The notes under the pieces: generated by a model | Database searches by the model: none | Seen by the model: the letters and a program-made list of their open reading frames with translations, nothing else | Told to the model about the DNA's origin: nothing | In this document: positions 16,803 to 26,662 of the stretch, one piece after another | Layout: each line of letters begins with the position of its first letter | How positions within the stretch are numbered: the stretch's first letter is position 1 | Made by a program: the position numbers and the translations under genes | Source of the DNA: JAEXOD01 sp963663265 | Lineage (GTDB): Bacteria; Bacteroidota; Ignavibacteria; Ignavibacteriales; Melioribacteraceae | Assembly (NCBI GenBank): GCA_963663265.2 | Contig: CAXXXM010000002.1 | Coordinates: 1 to 64,000, forward strand | Direction: 5' to 3' | Length of the DNA: 64,000 nt

Positions 16803-16837
16803 TAAAAAAACAGGGGAAAATATGGTATTTTTCCCCC
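16803..16837 (-). terminator. rho-independent terminator after the outer membrane protein gene
   Basis: Stem GGGGAAAAT (16813-16821) and ATTTTTCCCC (16827-16836). On the minus strand the hairpin is followed by a run of seven T. It ends transcription coming from the gene at 16893 and separates it from the lipoprotein operon. Confidence 0.8.
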
Positions 16838-16892
16838 ATTTATAAACATTTTGTTATTAAAAGGATACAGATTTGTACAATAAACAATACAA

Positions 16893-17666
16893 TTAAAACA
16901 ATGCTTTAATGTATTCTACAAAAATTGCTCTATCGGCTTTAGAACCATTAACTTTTCTATTATCAGAAAGGTTCCTTAAATCTACACCAAAAGTAAATCC
17001 ACTCCCTGTTGAAAAGCGAGCACCGACATTTAAGTATCCACTCCCTTCTCCATAAGCACCACTATTATTATCATTGATACCCAAATTATATTCGGCAATT
17101 AATGATACTTGGCTGCCAATTGTTTTTTCAAATCCAAAAGCAAAATTTAAATCTTTATCTCCATCTTTTCTTTCCAAAGAATAATTAACAGTACCAATAA
17201 GATTTAAATATCCAAGGAACTGAAAATTTCTTGAAACAGAAGCAAAAAAGCCCGGTGATTTAACATCAAATCTTGATTCAGAATCATGATAAATTCCCTT
17301 TCCTTGACTATCAAAACCAATTGTTACGGCAGGAGCTTCAGTACTTTCATCTAAAATCCTAAAACGAACATTTACTCCGGGAAGTTTATACCAATCTATT
17401 GTTCCTTCACCTATAACATTACCACCGCCATATGAAATACCAAAACTAAAGTTGTTAAATACCCCAACTTCAATTTTTGTAATTATAACTCCCATTGGCA
17501 TGGCATCTAAGCTGACACCAACAAATCCTTTATCCATAACTCCGGTTGTAGGAACATCAATTAAGTAACGATATTCATAATTTGCGTCCTTGCCGGCAGT
17601 CCCTTGTGCAAATAAATTTACACATAACAGAACAAGAACTATTCCGGATAAAAAAACATTTTTCAT
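16893..17666 (-). CDS. predicted outer membrane beta-barrel protein (YjbH-like)
   Basis: 257 aa with a cleavable signal peptide (1-20, ending LFAQG) and about 200 residues of alternating strands such as FSFGISYGGGN and SLIAEYNLGIND, ending in aromatic/aliphatic residues (YIKALF). The fold is a small outer membrane barrel; similarity to YjbH/DUF940-type barrels is suggested but not certain. GAGG lies a few bases before the ATG, and a terminator follows. Confidence 0.65.
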   Translation of the reverse strand: MKNVFLSGIVLVLLCVNLFAQGTAGKDANYEYRYLIDVPTTGVMDKGFVGVSLDAMPMGVIITKIEVGVFNNFSFGISYGGGNVIGEGTIDWYKLPGVNVRFRILDESTEAPAVTIGFDSQGKGIYHDSESRFDVKSPGFFASVSRNFQFLGYLNLIGTVNYSLERKDGDKDLNFAFGFEKTIGSQVSLIAEYNLGINDNNSGAYGEGSGYLNVGARFSTGSGFTFGVDLRNLSDNRKVNGSKADRAIFVEYIKALF

Positions 17667-17685
17667 AATTCCTCAATTAAATTTT

Positions 17686-18033
17686 TTAAAAATTAATTGT
17701 TAAAATTTCTTCAGCTATGCTGTATTTTGACATTATTTTTATAACTATCTTTTCGCTTTTTGTTGGAAATACTTCAATAAAACCATTTTCTATCTTACTA
17801 ACAAACTTATTTCCTTCAATAATTTCAATTTTAGGCTCAGCTTTTCTAAAAGGGATATTCATTCCTAATGAATTCAATAATTTAAATTGAACTTCATAAA
17901 CTCTTCTATTACCGACATCCTTTATCAGATTGATCTCAGCTTTAGTTTCGTAAATATTAAAATAAAAATAATGGACTACAATAATTAAAACTACTGTTAA
18001 TATTATTCCTATTAATATTATCATTTTTTGCAT
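17686..18033 (-). CDS. small membrane-anchored protein of unknown function
   Basis: Not recognised. 115 aa from ATG 18033 (a TTG just upstream is less likely). One N-terminal transmembrane helix (about 5-26) is followed by an 85-residue beta-rich domain, probably outside the cytoplasm. It follows cysS by 15 bases and precedes the barrel gene by 19 bases, so it may be cotranscribed with both. Confidence 0.6.
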   Translation of the reverse strand: MQKMIILIGIILTVVLIIVVHYFYFNIYETKAEINLIKDVGNRRVYEVQFKLLNSLGMNIPFRKAEPKIEIIEGNKFVSKIENGFIEVFPTKSEKIVIKIMSKYSIAEEILTINF

Positions 18034-18048
18034 CAATTAAAAAACAAA

Positions 18049-19455
18049 TTATTGATTAATCTTAAATGATGTTCCTGTTTTTGTATCTTGCAAAACAATT
18101 CCAAGTTTATCCAATTCTTGTCTAATAGAATCAGCTAATTTATAATTTTTCTCTACTTTTGCATTTATTCGTAATTGAATAAGAAGTTCAATTAGTTTTT
18201 CGGTTAAACCACCATCAACAGCTTCTTTTTTAATAGGTGGAATTATTCCCAAAACATCTTCAGCAGTAGAATATAAAAAGTCTTTTATCTTTTGTAAAAA
18301 GGCTGAACTAATTTCATTGGTTTCATCAATTATCTTGTTTGCATCTCGTACAAAATCAAATATTACCGCTACGGCTTTAGGAGTGTTAAAATCATCGTCC
18401 ATTGCTTCAACAAAAAGATTTTTATATTTATCAATATCAAAGTCTGGAACTGTTCCATTTTGATTTTTTTCAATAATTTCATTAAGTCTGCTAATAAAAT
18501 TGGTGATTTTATCCAAACCTTTCTGGGCAGCATCCAAAAGCTCTGCTTTAAAGTTTAAAGGACTTCCATAATTCGACTGGCAGAAAAGCATTCTAATTGA
18601 TTCAGCAGAATAAGTTTTTAAAATATCACGTGCTGTAAAAAAATTGCCGAGTGATTTTGACATTTTTTCATCGTTAATATTCAAAAATCCAAAATGGAGC
18701 CAATAATTAACAAATTTAGCATGATTTGCACATTCACTTTGAGCTATCTCATTTTCGTGATGTGGAAATATTAAATCATTTCCACCGGCGTGTATATCAA
18801 TAGTTTTTCCAAGATGTTTTGTACTCATTGCTGAACATTCAATATGCCAGCCGGGTCTACCATTCCCCCATGGACTTTCCCAATAAGGTTCATTTGGTTT
18901 TACTTTTTTCCATAATGCAAAATCAAGTGGATTATTTTTTTCTTCATTAATTTCAATTCTTGCACCACTAATTAAATCATCAATGTTTTTTCCACTTAAT
19001 TTACCATATTCGTTAAATTTATTAACATCAAAAAAAACATTTCCATCTTTATTGTAAGCAAAACCGTTTTCTTCAATTTTCGAAATAATTTCTATAATTT
19101 CAGCCATATGTTCAGTTGCTTTAGGATATATAGTAGCCGGTTTAACCTTCAGTTTTTTAATATCTTCAAAAAAGGCTTCGGAAAACTTTTTTGCAACTTC
19201 AGAAGCATCAACTCCTTCAGCATTTGCTTTTTTAATTATTTTATCATCAACATCAGTTAAATTCATTGCAAATTTAACATTGTAACCTTTATACTCTAAA
19301 TACTTACGAATTATATCACTCATTAAAAAAGAACGGGCATTACCTATATGAAAATAATCATAAACGGTTGGACCGCAAACATACATAGTAACATTATTTC
19401 CATCTATTGGTTTAAACTCTTCTTTCTTTTTTGTTAATGTGTTATATAAATACAT
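18049..19455 (-). CDS. cysS: cysteinyl-tRNA synthetase
   Basis: Class I aminoacyl-tRNA synthetase that charges tRNA-Cys. 468 aa, normal length. Signatures are HIGN (36-39), KMSKS (264-268) and the zinc ligands Cys 27, Cys 207, His 232 and Glu 236, which select cysteine. The C-terminal DALR/anticodon region is present. GGAGCG precedes the ATG. It is probably first of an operon continuing into the small membrane protein. Confidence 0.97.
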   Translation of the reverse strand: MYLYNTLTKKKEEFKPIDGNNVTMYVCGPTVYDYFHIGNARSFLMSDIIRKYLEYKGYNVKFAMNLTDVDDKIIKKANAEGVDASEVAKKFSEAFFEDIKKLKVKPATIYPKATEHMAEIIEIISKIEENGFAYNKDGNVFFDVNKFNEYGKLSGKNIDDLISGARIEINEEKNNPLDFALWKKVKPNEPYWESPWGNGRPGWHIECSAMSTKHLGKTIDIHAGGNDLIFPHHENEIAQSECANHAKFVNYWLHFGFLNINDEKMSKSLGNFFTARDILKTYSAESIRMLFCQSNYGSPLNFKAELLDAAQKGLDKITNFISRLNEIIEKNQNGTVPDFDIDKYKNLFVEAMDDDFNTPKAVAVIFDFVRDANKIIDETNEISSAFLQKIKDFLYSTAEDVLGIIPPIKKEAVDGGLTEKLIELLIQLRINAKVEKNYKLADSIRQELDKLGIVLQDTKTGTSFKINQ

Positions 19456-19614
19456 TATCGCTCCATAAAATAGCTTATTTTTAATATTTCAAACAGTAAG
19501 TTAATAAAAAAAATCAATTAATAAAATTATAAAACAAATACACTTAAACACATTTAGTTAATAAAGTTTTTAACTAAAATCAAATTGTATCAAATATGTT
19601 CTAAATTTACAAAA

Positions 19615-19648
19615 ATAAAAAAACCCGGCAATAATAAACCGGGTTACA
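19615..19648 (-). terminator. rho-independent terminator of nrdJ
   Basis: Stem AACCCGG (19622-19628) and CCGGGTT (19639-19645) with a 10-base loop, followed on the minus strand by seven or more T. It lies about 30 bases past the nrdJ stop. Confidence 0.88.
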
Positions 19649-19676
19649 CTAAAAAATTATATAAATTAATTAATAC

Positions 19677-22600
19677 TTAGCTGCATCCGGTTGTATTACC
19701 ACAAGTTTTACAATACAAACAAGTACCTTGTCTTACCATTGTATTGCTATGGCATACTTCGCAAATATCTCCGGTATAACCTTTACTGCGTGCATCATGG
19801 TACTCAGCTTTTTTCTTTGAATTATCCGAACTTGGATGATGCGAATTTCCATGACCATTACCTGAGTGTTTTAATGGTTCTTCCATTCTTGCTTTAACTT
19901 TATCAGTTTCCAATTCAATAGTTCTTACACTAATAACTTCTTCACTTTCAAAATCATCATCATCAAAATTATCAGGCTTACTTTTAGTTTTTGTTTCTAA
20001 TTCTTCTTCTGAAACATGGGCTAAATCGTTTCTTCCCAAATATGTAACAGCAAGTTCACGGAAAATGTAATCAATAACAGAGGTAGCCATTTTAATTCTA
20101 TCGTTACCAACAACCATTCCACTTGGTTCAAATTTTGTAAAAACAAAAGCTTCAACAAATTCTTCCAAAGGAACACCATGCTGCAAACCAAGTGAAATTG
20201 CAATAGCAAAGTTATTTAACAAACTTCTAAAAGCAGCCCCTTCTTTGTGCATATCTAAGAATATTTCACCAATTTGACCATTTTCGTATTCACCTGTACG
20301 GATGTATACTGTTTGTCCGTTAATTTTTGCTTTTTGAGTATAACCAACTCTTCTATCGGGTAATCTTCTTCTTTTTGCAATATATCTGTGAATAATTTTT
20401 TCTGCAATTTTTACTAAATCATTATTCTCTTTTAATTCCATAATTTCGTCAATTTCATCGGAACCGAGTGCATTTAACGGTTGAGATAGTTTTGAACCAT
20501 CACGATATAATGCAGTTGCTTTTAATCCTAATTTCCATGATGATAAATAGCAGTCCTGTACCTCATCAATAGTAGCACTATTTTGAAGATTAATTGTTTT
20601 GGAAATTGCACCCGAAATAAATGGTTGTGCTGCTGCCATCATTAAAAGATGTGCTTTTGGACGAATAAATCGTTTCCCCTTTTTACCATTTTTGTTTGCA
20701 CAATCGAATACAGCATAGTGTTCGGCCTTTAATGCAGGAGCACCTTCAACAGTCATTGTTCCGCAAACAAAATCATTTGCACTTGAAATCTCTTCTTTTG
20801 TAAAACCTAATTCTTGTAAAATATTAAAATTAAAATCATTTAATTGTTCTTTTTTCATACCAAGTGTTTTTACGCAAAACTCTTCGCCAAGTACAAATTT
20901 GTTAAATACATTCCCTATTTCAAAGGCACCTTGCAATTGTTTTTCAATATTCTGTAATACTGCATCAGTAAACCCTTTTGATTTAAGAGTTTCAGGATTA
21001 ATATGAGGGCACCCCTTTAAGGTACCTTTACCAATAGCATACTTTTCTATAAGTTCAATCTCTTCATCTTTGTAACCAAGATTTCTTAATGCCGGTGGAA
21101 TAGATTGATTAATAATTTTGAAATATCCACCACCAGCCAATTTTTTATATTTTACCAAAGAAAAATCAGGTTCAATTCCTGTTGTATCACAATCCATTAC
21201 TAAGCCAATAGTACCCGTTGGTGCCAATACTGTTACTTGAGCATTTCTATAACCATATTTTTCACCAAGTTTTAAAGCTAAATCAGCATCTTCCCTTGCA
21301 GCAACCAACAAATCAGCAGGGCAATGGTCAGGGTCAATCCCCATAGGAGCAATGGTTAAGTTTTCAAATTCTTCTGCTTTATGGTTGTAAGCAGCTCTTT
21401 TATGATTTCTCATCACTTTAAGCATTACATCTTTGTTAGCCTCATAACGAGGGAAAGCCCCTAATTCTTTAGCCATTTCAGCACTTGCAGCATAAGCAGT
21501 AGAATGCATAATTGCTGTTATTGCACCCGTAATAGCAAGTCCTTCTTCGCTGTCATAAGGAACACCAATACGCATTAATAACGAGCCTAAATTAGCATAA
21601 CCTAATCCAAGTGTTCTGTATTCATAACTTTTTTGTGCTATCTCTTTACTTGGATATTGAGCCATTAAAACAGAAATTTCTAAAGTCATTGTCCATAAAT
21701 AAGAAGCATGTCTTAGTTCTTTAATTTTATATTTTTTGGTCTTATCATCATAAAATCTAACCAAGTTTAACGATGCTAAGTTACAAGCCGTGTCATCCAA
21801 AAACATATATTCGCTGCATGGGTTAGATGCACGTATTGCACCATCATTAGCACAAGTATGCCATTCATTAATTGTATCATGAAACTGTAATCCTGGGTCG
21901 GCACAAGACCAAGCAGCAAATGCTATATCATCCCAAATCTTTTTTGCAGCCACTACTTTAAATGGATTTGGTTCTCGTTTTTCATTTTTTGCTTTTTTAA
22001 GTTCTGTTCTCCAATATAAAGCCCAATTTTTATTATCTATAACAGCCTTCATATAATCATTAGTAACACGTAATGAATTATTGCTGTTTTGACCTGATAC
22101 CGAGGCATAAGCTTCTGAGTTCCAATCAGTATCATAAACAGGAAATTCAATAGATTTATATCCAAGTTTAGCTAAATGAATTACTCTTTCAATAAAACCA
22201 TCAGGAATAAAACTTTTTTTGGCTTCAAAAATGGCATGTTTCAATTTTTTATTTGTTAACTTGTTAAACCGATCGTTTTCAGGATGTTCGGCATAACAAG
22301 CACTCATTATATTATTTAAATGAGTATTACAAAGTTTTGAACCTGCAACAAGAGCGGCAACTTTTTGTTCTTCAATTACTTTCCAGCTGATATAATCTTC
22401 AACATCCGGATGATCGATATCAAGAGTAACCATTTTAGCAGCACGACGTGTAGTACCACCCGATTTTATTGCTCCGGCAGATCTATCACCTATTTTTAGA
22501 AAACTCATTAAACCTGAAGACTTTCCACCTCCACTTAAAGGTTCATTAACGCCTCTAATACCCGAGAAGTTTGAGCCTGTACCGGAACCATATTTGAATA

Positions 22601-23273
22601 AACGAGCTTCACGTACCCATAGATCCATTATACCACCATCGTTTACCAAATCGTCTCCGATCGATTGTATAAAGCATGCATGAGGCTGTGGATGCGTATA
22701 TGCATCTTTTGAAGCTGTTAACTTTCCTGTTTGGAAATCAACAAAATAATGTCCTTGTGCAGGTCCATTTATTCCGTAAGCCCAATTTAACCCAGTATTA
22801 AACCATTGTGGACTGTTAGGGGCACACATCTGATAGGCAAGCATATAATACATTTCATCATAATAAGCTTTTGCATCATTTTCAGTATCAAAAAACTTTG
22901 CTTTCCAACCCCAATATGCCCAAGTACCTGCTAAACGGTGGAATACTTGTTGAGCGGTTGTTTCGGAAATAAATCTCTCATCTGCGGGTAATGTTGCCAA
23001 ACGTTCTTTATCCGGCTCACTTGGTAGAAGCCATTCAGGTACACCTTCTTCATTTACTCTTTTTGAATAAACAGGCACGCCGGCTTTTCGCATATACTTG
23101 CTAACTAATATATCAGTAGCTACTTGAGACCAAAAATTCGGAACAGAAACGTTGTTCATTTTAAATACAACGCTTTGATCAGTATTTTTTATCTCAGAGA
23201 TTCTTTCTTCGTACTGAATTTTGTAGTCGGGTTCTTTTCCTAATTCAGTAAACAATCTGAATATCTTCATCAA
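19677..23273 (-). CDS. nrdJ: vitamin B12-dependent (class II) ribonucleotide reductase
   Basis: Makes deoxyribonucleotides from ribonucleotides using adenosylcobalamin, so it works with or without oxygen. 1198 aa, the long form also known from Alphaproteobacteria. Visible are HACFIQ (first redox-active Cys), ASNPCSEYMFLDD (radical Cys loop), APTGTIGLVMDCDTTGIEPD, a TSCPD-type region (FVFTKFEPSGMVVGNDRIK) near 1060, and a C-terminal zinc-like cysteine set CEVC-x9-C-x2-C-x2-C that should carry reducing equivalents. No intein is seen. AGGGAGA precedes the ATG. It is the only reductase in the window. Confidence 0.96.
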   Translation of the reverse strand: MMKIFRLFTELGKEPDYKIQYEERISEIKNTDQSVVFKMNNVSVPNFWSQVATDILVSKYMRKAGVPVYSKRVNEEGVPEWLLPSEPDKERLATLPADERFISETTAQQVFHRLAGTWAYWGWKAKFFDTENDAKAYYDEMYYMLAYQMCAPNSPQWFNTGLNWAYGINGPAQGHYFVDFQTGKLTASKDAYTHPQPHACFIQSIGDDLVNDGGIMDLWVREARLFKYGSGTGSNFSGIRGVNEPLSGGGKSSGLMSFLKIGDRSAGAIKSGGTTRRAAKMVTLDIDHPDVEDYISWKVIEEQKVAALVAGSKLCNTHLNNIMSACYAEHPENDRFNKLTNKKLKHAIFEAKKSFIPDGFIERVIHLAKLGYKSIEFPVYDTDWNSEAYASVSGQNSNNSLRVTNDYMKAVIDNKNWALYWRTELKKAKNEKREPNPFKVVAAKKIWDDIAFAAWSCADPGLQFHDTINEWHTCANDGAIRASNPCSEYMFLDDTACNLASLNLVRFYDDKTKKYKIKELRHASYLWTMTLEISVLMAQYPSKEIAQKSYEYRTLGLGYANLGSLLMRIGVPYDSEEGLAITGAITAIMHSTAYAASAEMAKELGAFPRYEANKDVMLKVMRNHKRAAYNHKAEEFENLTIAPMGIDPDHCPADLLVAAREDADLALKLGEKYGYRNAQVTVLAPTGTIGLVMDCDTTGIEPDFSLVKYKKLAGGGYFKIINQSIPPALRNLGYKDEEIELIEKYAIGKGTLKGCPHINPETLKSKGFTDAVLQNIEKQLQGAFEIGNVFNKFVLGEEFCVKTLGMKKEQLNDFNFNILQELGFTKEEISSANDFVCGTMTVEGAPALKAEHYAVFDCANKNGKKGKRFIRPKAHLLMMAAAQPFISGAISKTINLQNSATIDEVQDCYLSSWKLGLKATALYRDGSKLSQPLNALGSDEIDEIMELKENNDLVKIAEKIIHRYIAKRRRLPDRRVGYTQKAKINGQTVYIRTGEYENGQIGEIFLDMHKEGAAFRSLLNNFAIAISLGLQHGVPLEEFVEAFVFTKFEPSGMVVGNDRIKMATSVIDYIFRELAVTYLGRNDLAHVSEEELETKTKSKPDNFDDDDFESEEVISVRTIELETDKVKARMEEPLKHSGNGHGNSHHPSSDNSKKKAEYHDARSKGYTGDICEVCHSNTMVRQGTCLYCKTCGNTTGCS

Positions 23274-23681
23274 TTCTCCCTAAATTTCTTATGAGTTTTA
23301 AACTCATATTTAGTAATAAAATGTATATATATAAAAAAATTTTAAGCTTAAAATATTTAATAAAATACTTCAAACTTAAAATAATAAAGTTTCAATTTTT
23401 CAAATAATTAAAATGCAGAAAAAAGAGTATAGTATTCCCTTTGGGTTAAAATTGGTTCAACCCATAAGAAAATTTTGAAAAAACTTTAATTTGATGAACA
23501 GTAAGTTAAGAGAAAAATATTTTTAAATCAAATTAAATTCTAAAGCAATTAATTTATTTAAACAAAAAAAATAATGCATTTAGTTTAAATAAATATTTTT
23601 TGAAAAGCTAATTAATTTTTATTTATTTTTTTGTAACTTGCAAATAAATATTTAACACACTATAAACATTTTGAGGTTTAC
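23274..23681. other. divergent AT-rich spacer between nrdJ and malQ with two inverted repeats
   Basis: No gene. It must hold promoters for nrdJ (minus) and malQ (plus). A perfect inverted repeat, TATGAGTTT (23290-23298) and AAACTCATA (23300-23308), lies just upstream of the nrdJ ribosome site. A weaker one, GGGTT and AACCC, lies near 23453-23474. I looked for a cobalamin riboswitch before nrdJ and saw no B12-box-like sequence. Confidence 0.55.
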
Positions 23682-25232
23682 ATGAATTTTGAAAGATGTG
23701 CCGGAATTCTTCTGCACCCAACTTCTCTGCCTGGCAAATTTGGCATTGGTGATTTAGGTGGTGAAGCTTATAAATTTGTAGATTTTTTAGTTGCTGCCGG
23801 TCAAGTAATTTGGCAGGTATTTCCTTTAGGTCCAACTGGTTACGGCGATTCTCCTTATCAATGCTTTTCTGCTTTTGCTGGCAATCCCCTTTTAATCAGC
23901 CCTGAAAATTTAGCAGAAGAATCCTTATTAAGCCAAGATGATTTAAACTCTTATCCCGAGTTGGATCCTTCAACTATTGATTATGGAAGAATTATCGGCT
24001 TAAAACTTTTTTTATTACATAAAGCTTACGAAAACTTTAAATTAAAAAAAGATTTGTATTTAGAAGAATATAATATTTTTATAAACAACAATACTGAATG
24101 GCTTAATGATTACTCTTTGTTTATGGCGGCAAAAGACTATCATAAAGGAGTAACTTGGACAAGCTGGACACCAGAAATTGCCTTTAGAGAAGAAGGAAGT
24201 ATTGAAAAATGGACTAATATGTTAGAAGATGAAATTAACTATTATAAGTTTATTCAATTTATTTTTTTCCGTCAATGGATGAGCCTAAAACAGTATGCAA
24301 ACTTAAAAGGGATTAAGATTGTTGGCGACTTACCAATTTTTATTGCTTATGATAGTGCCGATTTATGGGCTAACAAAGAATTATTTACCGTTGACGAACA
24401 TGGTAAACTTTTAACTTGTGCAGGTGTTCCACCTGATTATTTCAGTCCTACTGGGCAGTTATGGGGCAATCCTTTATATCGTTGGGATGTGATGGAAAAA
24501 GATAACTTTATGTGGTGGCAAAAAAGATTTAAAAAACTTTTTGCAATTGCCGATTATGTAAGAATTGACCACTTCCGCGGCTTTGACGCTTTTTACGAAA
24601 TACCGGGTGACGCTTTAACTGCTCAAACAGGTAGATGGGTAAAAGCACCTGGAGAAAAATTATTTACTGTTATTAAAGAAGTTTTTGGCGACGTTCCTAT
24701 TTGGGCTGAAGATTTAGGGATTATCACCAAATCTGTTGTTGATTTAAGAGATAAATTTGACTTTCCGGGAATGAAAATTTTACAATTTTCTTTTGGTAAA
24801 GATGGCGAAAAGAAATTTTTACCGCATAATTACATAAATAACTGTGTTGTTTTTACCGGCTCACATGATAATGACACTACAAAAGGATTTTTTGATAACG
24901 CAAAAGTTAAAACACCTGAAATTTATCACTGGGCACAAAACTATCTTAATTATTATGGCGATGATATTTGTAAACAACTTATTAAAGAAGCATACAAGTC
25001 AATTGCTAATTTTGTAATTATTCCAATGCAAGACTTATTGAATTTGGGAACCGAAGCAAGAATGAACTTTCCAGGAAAACTTGGCGGCAATTGGACTTGG
25101 AGATTTACTTGGGATAAAGTTAACAGCGATTTAGCTAATGAATTCAATTGGTTAGTTGAACTTTATGAAAGGAACCCAAGGACTAAAAAACCTGTTGAAT
25201 ATGCAGAGATAGAATCAGAGGATTATAAATAA
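23682..25232 (+). CDS. malQ: 4-alpha-glucanotransferase (amylomaltase, GH77)
   Basis: Transfers alpha-1,4-glucan segments between maltodextrins; cytoplasmic. 516 aa, normal length. The GH77 signature starts with GILLHPTSLPGKFGIGDLG (8-26). The catalytic nucleophile is Asp 296 (RIDHFRGFDAF), the acid/base is Glu 343 (WAEDLG), and the third carboxylate is in GSHDNDT near 394. GAGG precedes the ATG. It is followed directly, with no gap, by a TerB-like gene. Confidence 0.95.
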   Translation: MNFERCAGILLHPTSLPGKFGIGDLGGEAYKFVDFLVAAGQVIWQVFPLGPTGYGDSPYQCFSAFAGNPLLISPENLAEESLLSQDDLNSYPELDPSTIDYGRIIGLKLFLLHKAYENFKLKKDLYLEEYNIFINNNTEWLNDYSLFMAAKDYHKGVTWTSWTPEIAFREEGSIEKWTNMLEDEINYYKFIQFIFFRQWMSLKQYANLKGIKIVGDLPIFIAYDSADLWANKELFTVDEHGKLLTCAGVPPDYFSPTGQLWGNPLYRWDVMEKDNFMWWQKRFKKLFAIADYVRIDHFRGFDAFYEIPGDALTAQTGRWVKAPGEKLFTVIKEVFGDVPIWAEDLGIITKSVVDLRDKFDFPGMKILQFSFGKDGEKKFLPHNYINNCVVFTGSHDNDTTKGFFDNAKVKTPEIYHWAQNYLNYYGDDICKQLIKEAYKSIANFVIIPMQDLLNLGTEARMNFPGKLGGNWTWRFTWDKVNSDLANEFNWLVELYERNPRTKKPVEYAEIESEDYK

Positions 25233-25721
25233 ATGTTAAATGCTTTAAAAAATTTGTTTTTGGGATGCGATAACCAAAAAAGTAACCAAGCCGATGAAAT
25301 TGAAAAAATTCAAAACGATGAGTTACAAATTCAGTTAGCTACTTGTGCAATATTTTTAGAAATAGCTAATTCAGACGACGATTTTAGCCAAATTGAAAGG
25401 TCTAAAGTAATTGAAATAATGAAAAAAACGTTTAATATTAGCGAAGAAAACGTTAATGAATTAATTGAACATTCCGAAAAACTGATACAAAAAAGCGTTA
25501 GTTTATATGAATTTACTGAAATTATTGATAAAAACTTTAACCGCAATCAAAAATATAAAATTATTGAAAACATTTGGCGTATAATTTTAGCCGATAACGT
25601 TATTAACCAATACGAAGAATACTTTGTTAGAAAAGTAAGCAATAATTTAAATATGCCACATAGTGATTTGATTGCGGCAAAATTTGCAGTTAAAGAAGAA
25701 CTTAAGAAGGCTACTTCTTAA
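25233..25721 (+). CDS. TerB-like helical protein
   Basis: 162 aa, all-helical, resembling the TerB/DUF533-type domain: an acidic run IANSDDDFSQIERSKVIEIM (about 44-64) and a matching later unit ILADNVINQYEEYFVRKV (about 120-138). Such proteins often bind metal or sit near membranes; the function is unclear. The ATG follows the malQ stop without a gap, so it is probably translated from the same message. Its end overlaps the convergent peroxidase gene by 11 bases. Confidence 0.7.
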   Translation: MLNALKNLFLGCDNQKSNQADEIEKIQNDELQIQLATCAIFLEIANSDDDFSQIERSKVIEIMKKTFNISEENVNELIEHSEKLIQKSVSLYEFTEIIDKNFNRNQKYKIIENIWRIILADNVINQYEEYFVRKVSNNLNMPHSDLIAAKFAVKEELKKATS

Positions 25722-26271
25722 GTTCTTTTTCCAATACATCTACAATTTCATTTGAAAGGGGTTCAACTTTGCTTGAATAACGAGCAACTATGTCCCCTTT
25801 TTTTGAAATAACAAACTTTTCAAAGTTCCATTTAATATCACCTTTACCGGTAACATTATTGTCAGTCAGTTTTTTATAAAGTTCACTTTTATCATCACCC
25901 AGCACTTTAACTTTATCAAAAAGTTTAAATGTTACATTAAAGTTTGCATCGCAAAATTCTTTAATTTCTTCGTTAGTACCCGGCTCCTGATTTCCAAAAT
26001 CATTACATGGAAAAGCTAATATTTCAAACCCTTTTTCTTTGTATTTGGTATATAACTCTTGTAATCCTTTGTATTGTTTAGTAAATCCGCATTTGCTGGC
26101 AACGTTTACAAGTAACAAAGCTTTGCCTTCATAATCCTTTAAGTTTATAGATTTACCATCCATATCTTTAACTGTTAAATCATATATATTATTCATATTT
26201 GTTTTTCCGCTTGTTTGTGCAAAAATTAATGTTGAAGCCATTAACAGCATAAAAAATATATTCTTTATCAT
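25711..26271 (-). CDS. glutathione peroxidase-family thiol peroxidase, exported
   Basis: 186 aa. A signal peptide (1-19, ending IFAQ) should send it to the periplasm. The peroxidase core has the peroxidatic Cys 61 (NVASKCGFT), Gln 95 (FGNQEPG) and the Trp/Asn pair 148-149 (WNFEKF) that complete the tetrad, and a possible resolving Cys in FPCND (Cys 89). Bacterial members usually take electrons from thioredoxin-like proteins rather than glutathione. AGGAG precedes the ATG. Confidence 0.9.
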   Translation of the reverse strand: MIKNIFFMLLMASTLIFAQTSGKTNMNNIYDLTVKDMDGKSINLKDYEGKALLLVNVASKCGFTKQYKGLQELYTKYKEKGFEILAFPCNDFGNQEPGTNEEIKEFCDANFNVTFKLFDKVKVLGDDKSELYKKLTDNNVTGKGDIKWNFEKFVISKKGDIVARYSSKVEPLSNEIVDVLEKELKK

Positions 26272-26326
26272 AATGTTTTCTCCTGTTTATTAATGTAAAA
26301 ACAGAAGTAAGAGTTTGTTGGTTCCA

Positions 26327-26368
26327 TAATTGGTGACTGGTGACTGGTGACTGGTAATTGGTGATTGG
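26327..26368 (+). repeat. heptamer tract, 6 units
   Basis: Six in-phase 7-base units: TAATTGG, three copies of TGACTGG, TAATTGG, TGATTGG. The tract directly precedes the first hairpin of island 1. Related tracts are at 40730 and 50131. Confidence 0.8.
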
Positions 26369-26662
26369 TATAAAAAACCATTCCGGCGGAATGGCTCTAT
26401 TGGTAGAAAATTCCAAACAACAACACACAATCCCCACTCCGGAGCGAGTGGGTCAATAATTGTTACGTCGCATATTATATATATATTGTTTTATCCGCCA
26501 GAGCGAATCCGCTGGATTCGCATGATTTGTTGGAGGTTGTCTTTCCCGACGTAAAAAACACGTCGGGTTACAGCCAGATTTTCTCCTCTGGAGAAATAAT
26601 TAAAAACCAGAGACTTGGCTAATAGCAATTGGGGATGTGTGATTGGTGATTGGTTAAAAAAG

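Noticed and set aside
23274..23681. Cobalamin riboswitch before nrdJ
   Set aside because: No B12-box-like sequence or multi-stem layout was seen in the 400-base AT-rich spacer.
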